A DNA stretch of 52,691 nucleotides from the NCBI RefSeq assembly GCF_009932555.1, contig NZ_BLJO01000002.1:866311-919001 (forward strand). Reading direction: 5' to 3'. The notes below the pieces were generated by a model. It was not told where the DNA came from. It worked only from the letters and a program-made list of their open reading frames with translations, and made no database searches. This document shows positions 38,101 to 45,459 of the stretch, in pieces. The stretch's first letter is position 1. Each line of letters opens with the position of its first letter. The position numbers and the translations under genes are program-made. The stretch is from Steroidobacter agaridevorans (GTDB taxonomy: Bacteria; Pseudomonadota; Gammaproteobacteria; Steroidobacterales; Steroidobacteraceae).

Positions 38101-38578
38101 GGTGATCATCGACGGGCACATTGTCTGGCACGGCTCGCTCAACGCCTTGAGCTATTCTCAGTACGCGGATGAGCTGATGACGCGCACGCTGGGCCGGGGC
38201 TTCGCTCAAATGGTGGCTGCGCTTCTGGCCAAGAAGCGCGTACCGCTCGAGAAGGTGCTCGATGTAATTACCGATGCGGAGAATCCACGCTGCGGCAACT
38301 GCGGCAAGAAAATACGCACGTTCATCGATAGCCGCAGGTCCGTGGAAGAATTCTTCTGCGAGAGCTTCTGTGGCTGGAGCGAATCGATTTCCGGAGAGCG
38401 CAAACACAGCGCACGACGCTCCAGGACCCCTGCTGCCCCTGTTCCCACCGAGACAGGGCCGGCGCCCTGCCCGGAATGCGGCGCCCCGCTGGTGGAGCGA
38501 CAGGGGCCCTATGGCCGCTTTCTCGGATGCTCGACGTTTCCTCGCTGCACGGGAAAGGCTCGCATCAGTTCAGGTTAG
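35180..38578 (+). CDS. UPF1-like SF1 helicase fused to PLD nuclease and zinc ribbons (Mokosh type II-like)
   Basis: 1132 residues from ATG 35180 (GGAG just upstream; 29 extra upstream codons are unsupported). Order: a family-unknown N-terminal region (1-265); superfamily 1 helicase core of the AAA_11/AAA_12 (COG1112) type with Walker A GPPGCGKT at 275-282; a long coiled coil (about 350-545); Walker B DEAS at 572-575; CGDFRQLPPIV, QRRMQPAICDLIS, GTVHAFQGDE and NVAVSRAQNHL. A phospholipase-D-type domain follows with one HKD motif, His971-x-Lys973-x4-Asp and GSLNALS. Then a CxxC...C...C cluster from Cys1038 and a topoisomerase-I-type zinc ribbon (CPEC at 1097-1100, CSTFPRC). Helicase plus PLD in one chain is the plan I recall for single-gene Mokosh anti-phage proteins. 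It stands alone and overlaps the convergent alkB by 9 nt. Confidence 0.85.
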   Translation: MPRIEANVSVEELQARFQGGVNDPDLLGKMLERLSGRQGQRASDLRGKLIARLSQLHSPVPETTAQTSPAVHAGMRAPGTPGLPPAIPQRTGRRTELNIKPDATQAQKYTAALQALIVEQKASKKRRSRSLSNGKQVPGGGQTLLYSFEIEDGSKLIDDSNVQLEVQGQRHDAVIASARPDGVLISIGVDLGPELPKARLLLDDTALLAQLCERIGDIGKNFPFNTTLADAMVDPAPRLAAIPALQDSPATARLESSQTRARESVRTQALTYIWGPPGCGKTYTLAEIVRMAFVAGQRILICSNTNKAVDGVLHGVCKQLQIDHAPVLQAGLVVRLGQIVDDRLQAEFAELISADRVTERLAMQLRELISEKNEAIRQTIAQRHAVREWLARFDELGQKKHRAAELLRSAQTLAAESTRIDGAIQAQRRTLAQLYEESQRAEGFLRRFFERPKRQIDADITQIEAALPELHHELADANRQVGLANQKHREMEQECRHLAGELAHVNEAAQRREFARLEQAEQTLADEIQQLEKQISQLHGELIRNARIVGVTGTRAYLSVRDISPMDLVIIDEASMMPLPVVWFIAGMASTRAVVCGDFRQLPPIVDTDNPAIAEHIGADVFNAAGVSRLDPNDRRIVMLDTQRRMQPAICDLISGPMYGGRLRSFDGADFWARRNAQPKPPEPLSATLTIVDTSQLYPIESVDANRSRFNLLHALLTRNIAWHMKQRDYLNDSKRLAIITPYRAQVNLARTLLADAGIEYAQVGTVHAFQGDERHTIVVDIPESEGATGQAGRLIRGSAPNDLGARLINVAVSRAQNHLIVVANLAYLDRILPTSSMLRAVLCAMQTAGTVVQAAELLSRGPAGLEGLDGVDIKTLAREYGLFDQTDFDAALAADLGRARRSIAIFSGFIAKRRTLELTDALQARIQAGVRARCVTRPPHRNLPNTAIGREALDKLESIGCAVDCRVHIHQKVVIIDGHIVWHGSLNALSYSQYADELMTRTLGRGFAQMVAALLAKKRVPLEKVLDVITDAENPRCGNCGKKIRTFIDSRRSVEEFFCESFCGWSESISGERKHSARRSRTPAAPVPTETGPAPCPECGAPLVERQGPYGRFLGCSTFPRCTGKARISSG

Positions 38579-39193
38579 CCCAGCCGACACCTGCCGAAAC
38601 GTGAGATTCACCCGCGGCCCGCACGGCCGGCTCAGCTTATTGATCCCATGCTTCCAGTGGTGCTGAGTCGCGCCTTTCATGAGCAGCAAGCTGCCCGACT
38701 CGAGCTCGATATTGACGGGCTTCAGATCCTTTCTGAATCTGTGTTTCAGCACGAACATACGCTGCTCGCCGAGACTCAGCGATGCGATTACCGGATTCCT
38801 GCCCAACTCGGGCTCGTCGTCGCTGTGCATGCCCATGCTGTCGCGATGATCTCGGTAGTAGTTCATGAGCACGCTATTGAACGAAGCGTCGGCCAGCGTC
38901 CCGACGCGACGCCGAACGTCCGAGAGCAAGTCCGTCCACGGCAAGGGTTCGAGCGCGAGCCCGGAGTATGTGTATCGCGCTCCGGGATCGCCGAACCACG
39001 CCGTCAATCTCGGTTGTGGATGCTGCTGACCCCACAGCGTGATGACCTCGGAGCGCCATGGCGTTTGTTCAATGAGCTCCTTCAGGACGCGATCCAACGG
39101 TGCGCCGAGATCGACCCGAGGCCAATAACGAATGTCTGCATCGGGTAGGTCCAGAAGGCGCGGTTCGCCATTATCGAAGAGATCGCCCGTCAC
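38570..39193 (-). CDS. alkB: AlkB-type alpha-ketoglutarate-dependent dioxygenase
   Basis: Fe(II)/2-oxoglutarate oxygenase family that repairs alkylated nucleic acid bases (AlkB/ALKBH2-3-like branch). Core motifs: NSVLMNYYRDHRDSMGMHSDDEPELG with the His-x-Asp iron ligands, VIASLSLGEQRMF, GSLLLMKGATQHHWKHGI with the third His, and RVNLTFR with the 2-oxoglutarate arginines. I choose GTG 39193 (207 residues), which starts 17 nt after the dinB-like stop with GG-rich sequence upstream. ATG 39241 (223 residues) would overlap that gene by 32 nt and is the alternative. It forms a likely operon with the DinB protein. Confidence 0.92.
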   Translation of the reverse strand: MTGDLFDNGEPRLLDLPDADIRYWPRVDLGAPLDRVLKELIEQTPWRSEVITLWGQQHPQPRLTAWFGDPGARYTYSGLALEPLPWTDLLSDVRRRVGTLADASFNSVLMNYYRDHRDSMGMHSDDEPELGRNPVIASLSLGEQRMFVLKHRFRKDLKPVNIELESGSLLLMKGATQHHWKHGINKLSRPCGPRVNLTFRQVSAGLT

Positions 39194-39209
39194 TACCCCA
39201 CCGCTCCAT

Positions 39210-39689
39210 CTATTGCTCCAGAAAGTCCGTGACAGAGTCACGACTCGGCGTCAGCCCCCGCAACTGCAGGAGCGCGCCGGCATTGCCTCGATGATAGGTC
39301 CCGTGCATGCAAACATGAAGGAGGATCTCGCCTCGCTTCATGCGCGCCGGCTTGCCGCTGGTGAAGACGAAATCGATGGGCTCCTCGAAATCGCTCTCCG
39401 CCAGGCCGGTAACGTAAGCCGCATACCAGTCGTCGACCTCTCTGGCGCTCGCTGCCAGCGTCTCGAGCGTCGGCATGGTTTCGGACCGGGCCGCCTTGAA
39501 GGTGTGCGGCAGTCCGCACAGGTGGTGCTGGAAGATCCGGTCGACCGCGTGGATGTGGTCGAGAATGCGCAGCATGATGGAGGTGTCCTCGCTCGTCAGC
39601 CGGTCGAGGTTCTTGCCGACCACGTCGTACAAGCCGAGATCGGCCCAACGTTTGACCTGGATGAGCTGGGTATAAGCCGCGTGAGTCAT
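39210..39689 (-). CDS. DinB family protein
   Basis: 159 residues of the DinB/YfiT four-helix bundle superfamily (damage-inducible metal-binding proteins, often thiol-dependent transferases). Seen: helix-1 TQLIQVKRWADLGLYDVV, ILDHIHAVDRIFQHHL with the first metal His, and HVCMHGTYHRGNAGALL with the second and third His. It is directly upstream of alkB on the same strand, consistent with a two-gene damage-response unit, although no LexA box was identified. DinB here is not the DNA polymerase IV of the same name. Confidence 0.9.
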   Translation of the reverse strand: MTHAAYTQLIQVKRWADLGLYDVVGKNLDRLTSEDTSIMLRILDHIHAVDRIFQHHLCGLPHTFKAARSETMPTLETLAASAREVDDWYAAYVTGLAESDFEEPIDFVFTSGKPARMKRGEILLHVCMHGTYHRGNAGALLQLRGLTPSRDSVTDFLEQ

Positions 39690-39941
39690 GGTTTCGTCCG
39701 CCTCCGTCGATCGTCATTCGACGCCAACAGAATACGAGCCATGGCTCGCGTTCACTACTCGCATCGGGCGACACGCAGCGTCAGCTGAAAACAGGCGGCT
39801 CGAGCGGCTTCGATGAAATGACAGCTCGCATTCTGACGGGCCGCCCCTCCGACCGGAATCGCGCAATGATGTAACATGCGGCACGCAGAGCATCGCCACG
39901 CTCGTAGCGAAGCTCAGCTCGAAAACGACCGAGGACTGAGT

Positions 39942-40961
39942 ATGTCACCCCCGATCAAACCGATTGCAGCGCGCGATGTCGAGTGGCAGGGCTGGACGGA
40001 AGGCTCGCGTTTCGGCGAGCGCTATCGGCATCTGACGAGCGCTCTGCTGGGATACCATTATCACGTCGGTGTTGCCGTCGAAGAGCTCGAGCCGGGCCGG
40101 CAAAGCTCGCCGGCTCACTATCACATCTTCGAGGAGGAGCACGTCTACATCCTCGAAGGCTCGCTCACCGTGCGCATGGGGACGTATTCGTATGAGATGA
40201 AAGCTGGCGACTACGTCTGCTTCCCGGCGGGCAAGCAGGCCGGCCACTGCCTGATCAATAACAACAGTGCGACCTGCCGCTATGTGATCGTGGGCGAGAA
40301 CAATCCGAACGAAGTCGCCGTCTACACCGACTCGAGCAAAGTCCTGGTGCGCTCGCTCGGCCGGCGATCCATCCTCGACCTCGCGGCCGTGCGCGACTAT
40401 TGGTACGGCGAGCATACGGGGTCGAAGGAAACATCCCCGCCGCCTGAGAATGCGGTGACGGCCATCGATTCGTCATTGAAATTGAATCCGCCGATCTCTT
40501 CGGACCATGTGCCATGGGATGAGAAAGGGCTCGCCGGCAGCAAAGAATTCGGCGGTCGCGCGAAACATCTCACTTTCGCGGCCGTGGGCCTCGACTATCG
40601 TGTCGGCATGCGGCTCGAGTCGCCGGCACCCGGCAAACGCCTCGCGCCGAAGCACTACCACATGGCCGAAGAGGAGCATGTATTGATCCTCGAAGGTCAG
40701 GTCACGCTACTGCTGGGCGATGAGCGCTATGAGATGCAGGCCGGCGACTACGTGTGCTTTCCGGCGGGACAGAAGGTTGGCCACTCGTTTCTCAACAGCG
40801 GCACGGCGCCGTGCTGCTACTTATCGATCGGCGAGCGCAACCCGAATGACGTGTGCGTGTACCCGGAGTCGAACAAGGTATTGATCCGGGCGCTGCGGGG
40901 TGGCGAGTCCATCCTGGATCTGGCCGCCACCAGAAAGTATTGGGACGGGGAAGCGACCTGA
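39942..40961 (+). CDS. Bicupin with two duplicated cupin_2 domains
   Basis: 339 residues from ATG 39942 (GAGGA 6 nt upstream). Two clear cupin barrels: the first about 45-135 (AHYHIFEEEHVYILEGSLTV, AGDYVCFPAGKQAGH) and the second about 200-310 (KHYHMAEEEHVLILEGQVTL, AGDYVCFPAGQKVGH). Both keep the HxH...E...H metal ligands, and they are close copies of one another, including a matching tail (NPNEVAVYTDSSKVLVRSL and NPNDVCVYPESNKVLIRAL). So it is an internal tandem duplication with both sites probably active. Enzyme or sugar-binding function is unknown. It is divergent from dinB and convergent with the small exported protein. Confidence 0.9.
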   Translation: MSPPIKPIAARDVEWQGWTEGSRFGERYRHLTSALLGYHYHVGVAVEELEPGRQSSPAHYHIFEEEHVYILEGSLTVRMGTYSYEMKAGDYVCFPAGKQAGHCLINNNSATCRYVIVGENNPNEVAVYTDSSKVLVRSLGRRSILDLAAVRDYWYGEHTGSKETSPPPENAVTAIDSSLKLNPPISSDHVPWDEKGLAGSKEFGGRAKHLTFAAVGLDYRVGMRLESPAPGKRLAPKHYHMAEEEHVLILEGQVTLLLGDERYEMQAGDYVCFPAGQKVGHSFLNSGTAPCCYLSIGERNPNDVCVYPESNKVLIRALRGGESILDLAATRKYWDGEAT

Positions 40962-40964
40962 CGG

Positions 40965-41219
40965 TTATTTGTCTTTCTGCATGGCGCGCTTGGTTTCCTT
41001 CGCGCCTTCTTTGGCAGCCTCGCCTACTTCCTTGGCTGCCTCGGCCACCCCCTTACCGACTTTCTTGGCGACATCGCCCACTTCGCGGGCAGCCGTTCCA
41101 ACGGCGCGGCCGACATCCTTGGCCCCTTCCTTGAGTGTGCTTTCTTCGGCAAAGGCCGGGGCGGCCAGGCCGATCGTCAGCAGCAATGCGGTGATGCGAA
41201 GCGCGGCGGGCAATTTCAT
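40965..41219 (-). CDS. Small exported amphipathic-repeat protein
   Basis: 84 residues from ATG 41219. A signal peptide is clear (LRITALLLTIGLAAPAFA, cut before EEST). The mature 60 residues are Ala/Lys/Glu-rich with repeats of the form (V/A)(G/A)xAAKEVG and KEGAKE, resembling the 11-residue amphipathic repeats of LEA-type desiccation proteins. No cysteine or catalytic pattern is present. The stop lies 3 nt from the bicupin stop on the other strand. I do not recognise a family; a stress-protective periplasmic helix is inference. Confidence 0.7.
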   Translation of the reverse strand: MKLPAALRITALLLTIGLAAPAFAEESTLKEGAKDVGRAVGTAAREVGDVAKKVGKGVAEAAKEVGEAAKEGAKETKRAMQKDK

Positions 41220-41358
41220 GGTTGCGGGCCTATATGAATGGAATGGCGCACATGTACATCCGCCCGGCGCGATTGTCCATAGTGCGGCCCCGGAAATGGG
41301 GGCTGGCACCCTTTATTGCCCGGAACAGCTGAGCGGAGCCTGAACGGATCGGGGGGGC

Positions 41359-42123
41359 TTACGGCCGACGGAACTTATAGATGAATTGGTCCGTGTAGTG
41401 CCGGACCGAAGCATCGAACACCGACTTGGTGTGATCGTCGTCGGGATGTCGGAGCACGTTGCTCTCGTCAGCGAAGGCAAAGCCGGCCCGCTCGAAATCC
41501 GCCCGGACCACTTGCGGGTCGATCCGGTGCAATCGGTTCGCGACCGGGGTGATGTTCTCGCGCGCGGTCGGATTGGCAACGTGATCGACGACAACGACCA
41601 GTCCGCCCGGCTTCAACGCCTCGCGCAGGATGCGCAGAACCTTGTCGGGATCGCCCATCGGCTCGGGCGAGTCGCCCGGCTGCCAGTAGATGTCGTGGTA
41701 CGTGAGCACGATCAGCACTCGATCCAGCGAAGCGGGCGCGAGCTTCAGATAGTTGCTCGGCGCGTTGACCCGAATCGCATTCGGCAGCCGCTTGCGAGCC
41801 AATCGCGATGTGAGACCGTTATGGGCGGCCTGGTTGTACAGCTCGTTGTTATAAATGAGCACCTGACCGGTTGGCCCGACGATATGGGCCAGCAACTCGC
41901 TGTAGTAGCCGGGGCCCGCGTAGAAATCGAGCACATGATGACCCGGCGCGATCTCCAGAAACTGCAGCACCTCGTGCGGCTTGCGCCACGAATCCTCGAC
42001 GCGATCTGCCGGCATGCGCGCGCTCGCGATCGCCGCAGCGATCGAGTCGTCAGCAACGGCCGCGTGTCCCCACACGAAGAGACTCAACGCCAACGGCAGC
42101 AAACAACGTGAGATGAGTTGCAT
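41359..42123 (-). CDS. Predicted exported class I SAM-dependent methyltransferase (COG4798-like)
   Basis: 254 residues from ATG 42123 (MQLISRCLL...). A signal peptide is seen (LPLALSLFVWGHAAVA, cut before DDS). The Rossmann methyltransferase core follows, with motif I as VLDFYAGPGYYSELLA (about 66-81), acidic residue after VLIYNNELY, and motif IV-V DRVLIVLTYHDIYW, then LKPGGLVVVVDHV. An export signal on an S-adenosylmethionine enzyme is unusual but recurs in this family. The substrate is unknown. It diverges from the DUF6496 gene. Confidence 0.88.
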   Translation of the reverse strand: MQLISRCLLPLALSLFVWGHAAVADDSIAAAIASARMPADRVEDSWRKPHEVLQFLEIAPGHHVLDFYAGPGYYSELLAHIVGPTGQVLIYNNELYNQAAHNGLTSRLARKRLPNAIRVNAPSNYLKLAPASLDRVLIVLTYHDIYWQPGDSPEPMGDPDKVLRILREALKPGGLVVVVDHVANPTARENITPVANRLHRIDPQVVRADFERAGFAFADESNVLRHPDDDHTKSVFDASVRHYTDQFIYKFRRP

Positions 42124-42245
42124 TGGCACGCAGCATACACGCGGAGTCGGGCTCGAAAGGAATCCAATGACAAAACTTCAACCTGACGGAACATGCGCCG
42201 CATGACGTTCGTCATTCCGCTACACGAGCCGCAAAGGAGTCAGCC

Positions 42246-42692
42246 ATGCCCAGCAAGACCACGGTAAAGCGCGCCAAGGCGGACTTGCGCGCCGGCAAGA
42301 AGCCATCGACGGCCGCAGGTGAATTCGTGCGTGAGGAGATGGAGCACATTCGCGAAGGCAAACACGGTGCTCGCTCCGCGAAACAAGCCATCGCGATCGG
42401 CTTGTCGAAGGCTCGTCGCTCCGGCGTGCCGCTGCAAGCACCCGAGGAAGGAAGCACCTCTCGGCGCACTCGCCAAAGTGCGAAACGCGATCTGGCCACC
42501 GGCCAGGGTCGCCGCAAACCCCGCTCAACGTCAGCTCGACGCCGACGTTCCACAGCGAAGGCACTCCGTAACGAGCCAAGATCCGCAGCGTCGCATCGCG
42601 CCCTGTCGCGGCAGGCGAAACAGGCTGCCCGGCGGCGACGCCGCGCGACCACAGCTAAGAAGAGGAGCACGCGGAAGCGCGCTTCTCGCTAA
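42246..42692 (+). CDS. DUF6496 domain-containing protein with histone-like tail
   Basis: 148 residues with a strong AAAGGAG Shine-Dalgarno. The N-terminal 60 residues fit the DUF6496 pattern (GEFVREEMEHIREGKHGARSAKQAIAIGLSKARRSG), a short motif common in proteobacterial basic proteins. The remaining 85 residues are almost all Arg, Lys, Ser, Thr and Ala (such as ARRRRSTAK and AARRRRRATTAKKRSTRK), like histone H1-type nucleoid proteins. Nucleic-acid binding is likely on charge alone. It stands alone between divergent and convergent neighbours. Confidence 0.85.
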   Translation: MPSKTTVKRAKADLRAGKKPSTAAGEFVREEMEHIREGKHGARSAKQAIAIGLSKARRSGVPLQAPEEGSTSRRTRQSAKRDLATGQGRRKPRSTSARRRRSTAKALRNEPRSAASHRALSRQAKQAARRRRRATTAKKRSTRKRASR

Positions 42693-42695
42693 GGG

Positions 42696-43880
42696 TTACT
42701 CAGTAGCGGCCGAGGGCGTGTGTGCGACGGATGGAAACGTCCTCGCCACGCGCCCCATCCACTCTTTCAGCGCACCGGTGCGCAGATCCTTCTCCGGCGT
42801 CATGCCCAAACGCACCACGATGAGATCTTTCGAAGGCACGACCAGCGTGTACTGACCTTCGAATCCCTGCGCACTGAAGCCGTCGCGCTCGGGACCGGTA
42901 TCGACATAGATGGGATAAGGACGCCCGCTTCCTTCCTTCGGCGCAAGCCACCACCCGGCGCCGTAGATGTCGGCGTTCGTGCCGGTGCCGTGAGTGCGCG
43001 CGAAATCCACCCAACCTTCCGGCAACACTCGCCGGCCATCCCACATGCCGTCGCGCAGATAGAGCAAGCCGAACCTGGCGAAGTCGCGCGCTGATGCGTA
43101 AATGAGCGCGCTGCCGTACAGCAAGCCCGTCGCGTCGAATTCGGGCTGCGGCTTCATGCCAATGACGTCGAACAGGCTCACATTCATCCATCTCAGCATC
43201 GCGCCACGACGTTGTTCCGGCGACGCTGGATTGGGAACAATGGTTCTGGTCAGCGCATCGGCTGTCAGCACGATGCCGCACGAATTGTAGTTCCAGTGCG
43301 TGCCGGGCTCATGGATCAGCGGCAGGTCCGCACAGTAACTCGCGACATCCAGACGGCCCGGGCCGAACAGTTTTCGCGAGGCATCGCTCTCGGCAATCGT
43401 TTCTGCTTCGATTTCGAGGTAACGCTGACCGTCCGTCATCTGCAGCCATTGGCGCCAGGGAATCTGCGCCCGACGATCGTCCGGCGACCAGTGGGGGCTG
43501 CCCATGGGCTGGTCGATGTTTATTTTTCCCTGGGCGACCGCGACGCCGACCAACGCCTGCGTGATCGACTTCGCCATCGACCACGAGACCAAACGAGTGT
43601 TCGTGCTGTAGCCCTGCGCGGCACGCTCATAGATGAGTCGCCCGCCGCGAATGATGACGAGCTCGCGGGTCTCTCCCAATCCGGGAGCCGGCTTGTCGAA
43701 GGCATCGGCGATCGCAGCGCTGAACGCGGCCGAATCCATCTGCGGCGGCAACGAGCCGACCGGCCATTCTGTCGTCGGCCAAGGCACATCGGGCGGCTGC
43801 GCCGGCAGCGGCGCCAAGTCAGCTTGTGCGTGAGATATCGACGCGGCCAGCAATATCGTCGCTAGCAGAGATCGCAACAT
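42696..43880 (-). CDS. Exported serine hydrolase, class C beta-lactamase family
   Basis: 394 residues with a signal peptide (LLATILLAASISHAQA). Catalytic motifs of the beta-lactamase/transpeptidase fold: SMAK (Ser-x-x-Lys, about residue 101), YNS in HWNYNSCG (Tyr-x-Asn), and a later HGTG segment in place of KTG. Family members include AmpC, esterases and DD-peptidases; the substrate is undetermined. GGAGG lies before the ATG. The upstream 101-residue gene resembles the N-terminal extension found on some of these hydrolases, so the two may act together. Confidence 0.9.
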   Translation of the reverse strand: MLRSLLATILLAASISHAQADLAPLPAQPPDVPWPTTEWPVGSLPPQMDSAAFSAAIADAFDKPAPGLGETRELVIIRGGRLIYERAAQGYSTNTRLVSWSMAKSITQALVGVAVAQGKINIDQPMGSPHWSPDDRRAQIPWRQWLQMTDGQRYLEIEAETIAESDASRKLFGPGRLDVASYCADLPLIHEPGTHWNYNSCGIVLTADALTRTIVPNPASPEQRRGAMLRWMNVSLFDVIGMKPQPEFDATGLLYGSALIYASARDFARFGLLYLRDGMWDGRRVLPEGWVDFARTHGTGTNADIYGAGWWLAPKEGSGRPYPIYVDTGPERDGFSAQGFEGQYTLVVPSKDLIVVRLGMTPEKDLRTGALKEWMGRVARTFPSVAHTPSAATE

Positions 43881-43913
43881 CGCGAGGTCCCTCCCGATGC
43901 AGTACTTGTCGTT

Positions 43914-44219
43914 CTAGTTCACGGTGTGGCAGCCGAAGCCGTTCTCGAATTCCGCCCGCGACGAGATCAAGCCGCCGAGGGCCGAAGCAGTCACCGCGTT
44001 ATTGCCAGTGACAACATCGAGAGATTGCAGCGACTCGGGATCGAAGTCCGTGCTGCACGAATCGAGCGGCCGACCCGCGACGAACAGGCAGGAACAGGTT
44101 TGTTTGGCAACGTAAGTTGTACCGATGCGTGCGGTCGCGAATGTATCCCTGGCGCTCCACACGCCAATACCGACCAGCAGTACCAGCACGCCGGCGATCA
44201 ACGGCCATTTGCGCTTCAT
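43914..44219 (-). CDS. Small membrane-anchored protein, hydrolase N-terminal extension-like
   Basis: 101 residues from ATG 44219 with GGAGG upstream. One N-terminal membrane helix (about 5-21, WPLIAGVLVLLVGIGVW), then TYVAKQTCSCLFVAGRPLDSCSTDFD and a tail ending GFGCHTVN, with four conserved-looking cysteines in the exported part. I recall this layout as the amino-terminal module of certain alphaproteobacterial and xanthomonad beta-lactamase-fold hydrolases; here it is a separate gene 33 nt before such a hydrolase. That assignment is inference; no enzymatic motif is present. Confidence 0.7.
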   Translation of the reverse strand: MKRKWPLIAGVLVLLVGIGVWSARDTFATARIGTTYVAKQTCSCLFVAGRPLDSCSTDFDPESLQSLDVVTGNNAVTASALGGLISSRAEFENGFGCHTVN

Positions 44220-44262
44220 TGCGGCCTCCATGCGCTCGATGAGCGCGCCGATCCTAGCGCAA

Positions 44263-45459
44263 TTATTTTCTGAGTAACAGGCGGGCCTGGGTGCCCCAGC
44301 CGCCGATGAAAACATCCTCCTTGCCATCGCCATTCAGATCGCCGACCGCCATGCTCCAGCTGCGCCCCACGACCGTGGCCGGCATGACCTCGGCGGTCAC
44401 ATCCTTGAACGTTCCTTTGCCGTCGTTGGCGTAGGCTCGAGCCTGGAGCGGCTTGAAACCGGGGACGGCAATCGCCCCGACGATCAGGTCGGGGTGCCGG
44501 TCGTCGTTGAAATCGACGACCGCCCCGCCCCAGGAAGAAAACGCATTGGCCGGCAGCCGCCGGGCGGATTCGTCGACAAAGCGGCCGCGTCCATCGTTCA
44601 CCAGCAATCGCGCCTGCGGATCGCGCTCGTACTGACGCGCATTGCTGGTGAGATTCAGGAACAGAATGTCCGGCTTGCCATCGCCCGTGGCGTCGAACAC
44701 GTGCACCTCGCGAGTATGCAATGCCACGGACGACACCATCCGGTCCGACGCATCCGTGAAGCGCCCTCGCCCATCGTTCAACAACAGTCGGTTCGGCGGA
44801 ATCTCGTTCGCGACCACCATGTCGAGATCCCGATCGCCGTCGAGATCCGCCAGCGCGATGCCTTGGGTGGCATTCTCGACGTCGGGCAGATTCGTTTTGC
44901 TCGCGTCGATGAAATATCCCGGCTTGTTCGGGTCGCCCAACCACAGCAAGTTGCCGGCGCCCTTGCCCGTGTTGCCTAGAGCGATGTCGGCAAAGCCATC
45001 GCCATTCACGTCGCCAATGTCGAACCCATTGCCTTCGCTGCGAGCGGGCAAGCGATCGCTGGCATCCGCGAAACCGCCCCTGCCATCGCCGAAAAACAGC
45101 TGATGAACCTGGTCGTCCTCGGCAATGAACATCACATCGGCGTTACCGTCGCGATTGAAGTCGGCGCTCAGCACGTGCTCGGTGTCGTGCGCGACCTTTC
45201 CAAACGCTCCCTGTCGCCAGCTCAACTTAGCCTTGCCGTCGTTGATATAGAGACGATTCACGTCGCCCTCGACCGCGAGCACTACATCGAGATCGCCGTC
45301 CTTATCGACGTCGACGAAAGCCGCGTCCAGGGCGTGCAGCTGATCGGCCGGCGGGACGTGTGTAGCTGTTACATCGAGGAATACGTCGGAAGCGGACGCG
45401 GTCGCGCCCAAAGCGAGGACGCCGAGGGCAAGCGTCCAACGAGCAGGATGACATTTCAT
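44263..45459 (-). CDS. Exported FG-GAP/VCBS-repeat protein
   Basis: 398 residues with a signal peptide (LALGVLALGATASA, cut before SDV). About seven blades repeat the VCBS/FG-GAP pattern with calcium-loop DxDxDGxxD: FVDVDKDGDLDVVLA, DFNRDGNADVMFI, DVNGDGFADIALG, DLDGDRDLDMVVA, DFNDDRHPDLIVG and DLNGDGKEDVFIG. This makes a secreted calcium-binding beta-propeller like the integrin alpha head. The ATG overlaps the stop of the GNAT gene (ATGA). The role is unknown; adhesion or surface attachment is typical of the fold. Confidence 0.9.
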   Translation of the reverse strand: MKCHPARWTLALGVLALGATASASDVFLDVTATHVPPADQLHALDAAFVDVDKDGDLDVVLAVEGDVNRLYINDGKAKLSWRQGAFGKVAHDTEHVLSADFNRDGNADVMFIAEDDQVHQLFFGDGRGGFADASDRLPARSEGNGFDIGDVNGDGFADIALGNTGKGAGNLLWLGDPNKPGYFIDASKTNLPDVENATQGIALADLDGDRDLDMVVANEIPPNRLLLNDGRGRFTDASDRMVSSVALHTREVHVFDATGDGKPDILFLNLTSNARQYERDPQARLLVNDGRGRFVDESARRLPANAFSSWGGAVVDFNDDRHPDLIVGAIAVPGFKPLQARAYANDGKGTFKDVTAEVMPATVVGRSWSMAVGDLNGDGKEDVFIGGWGTQARLLLRK

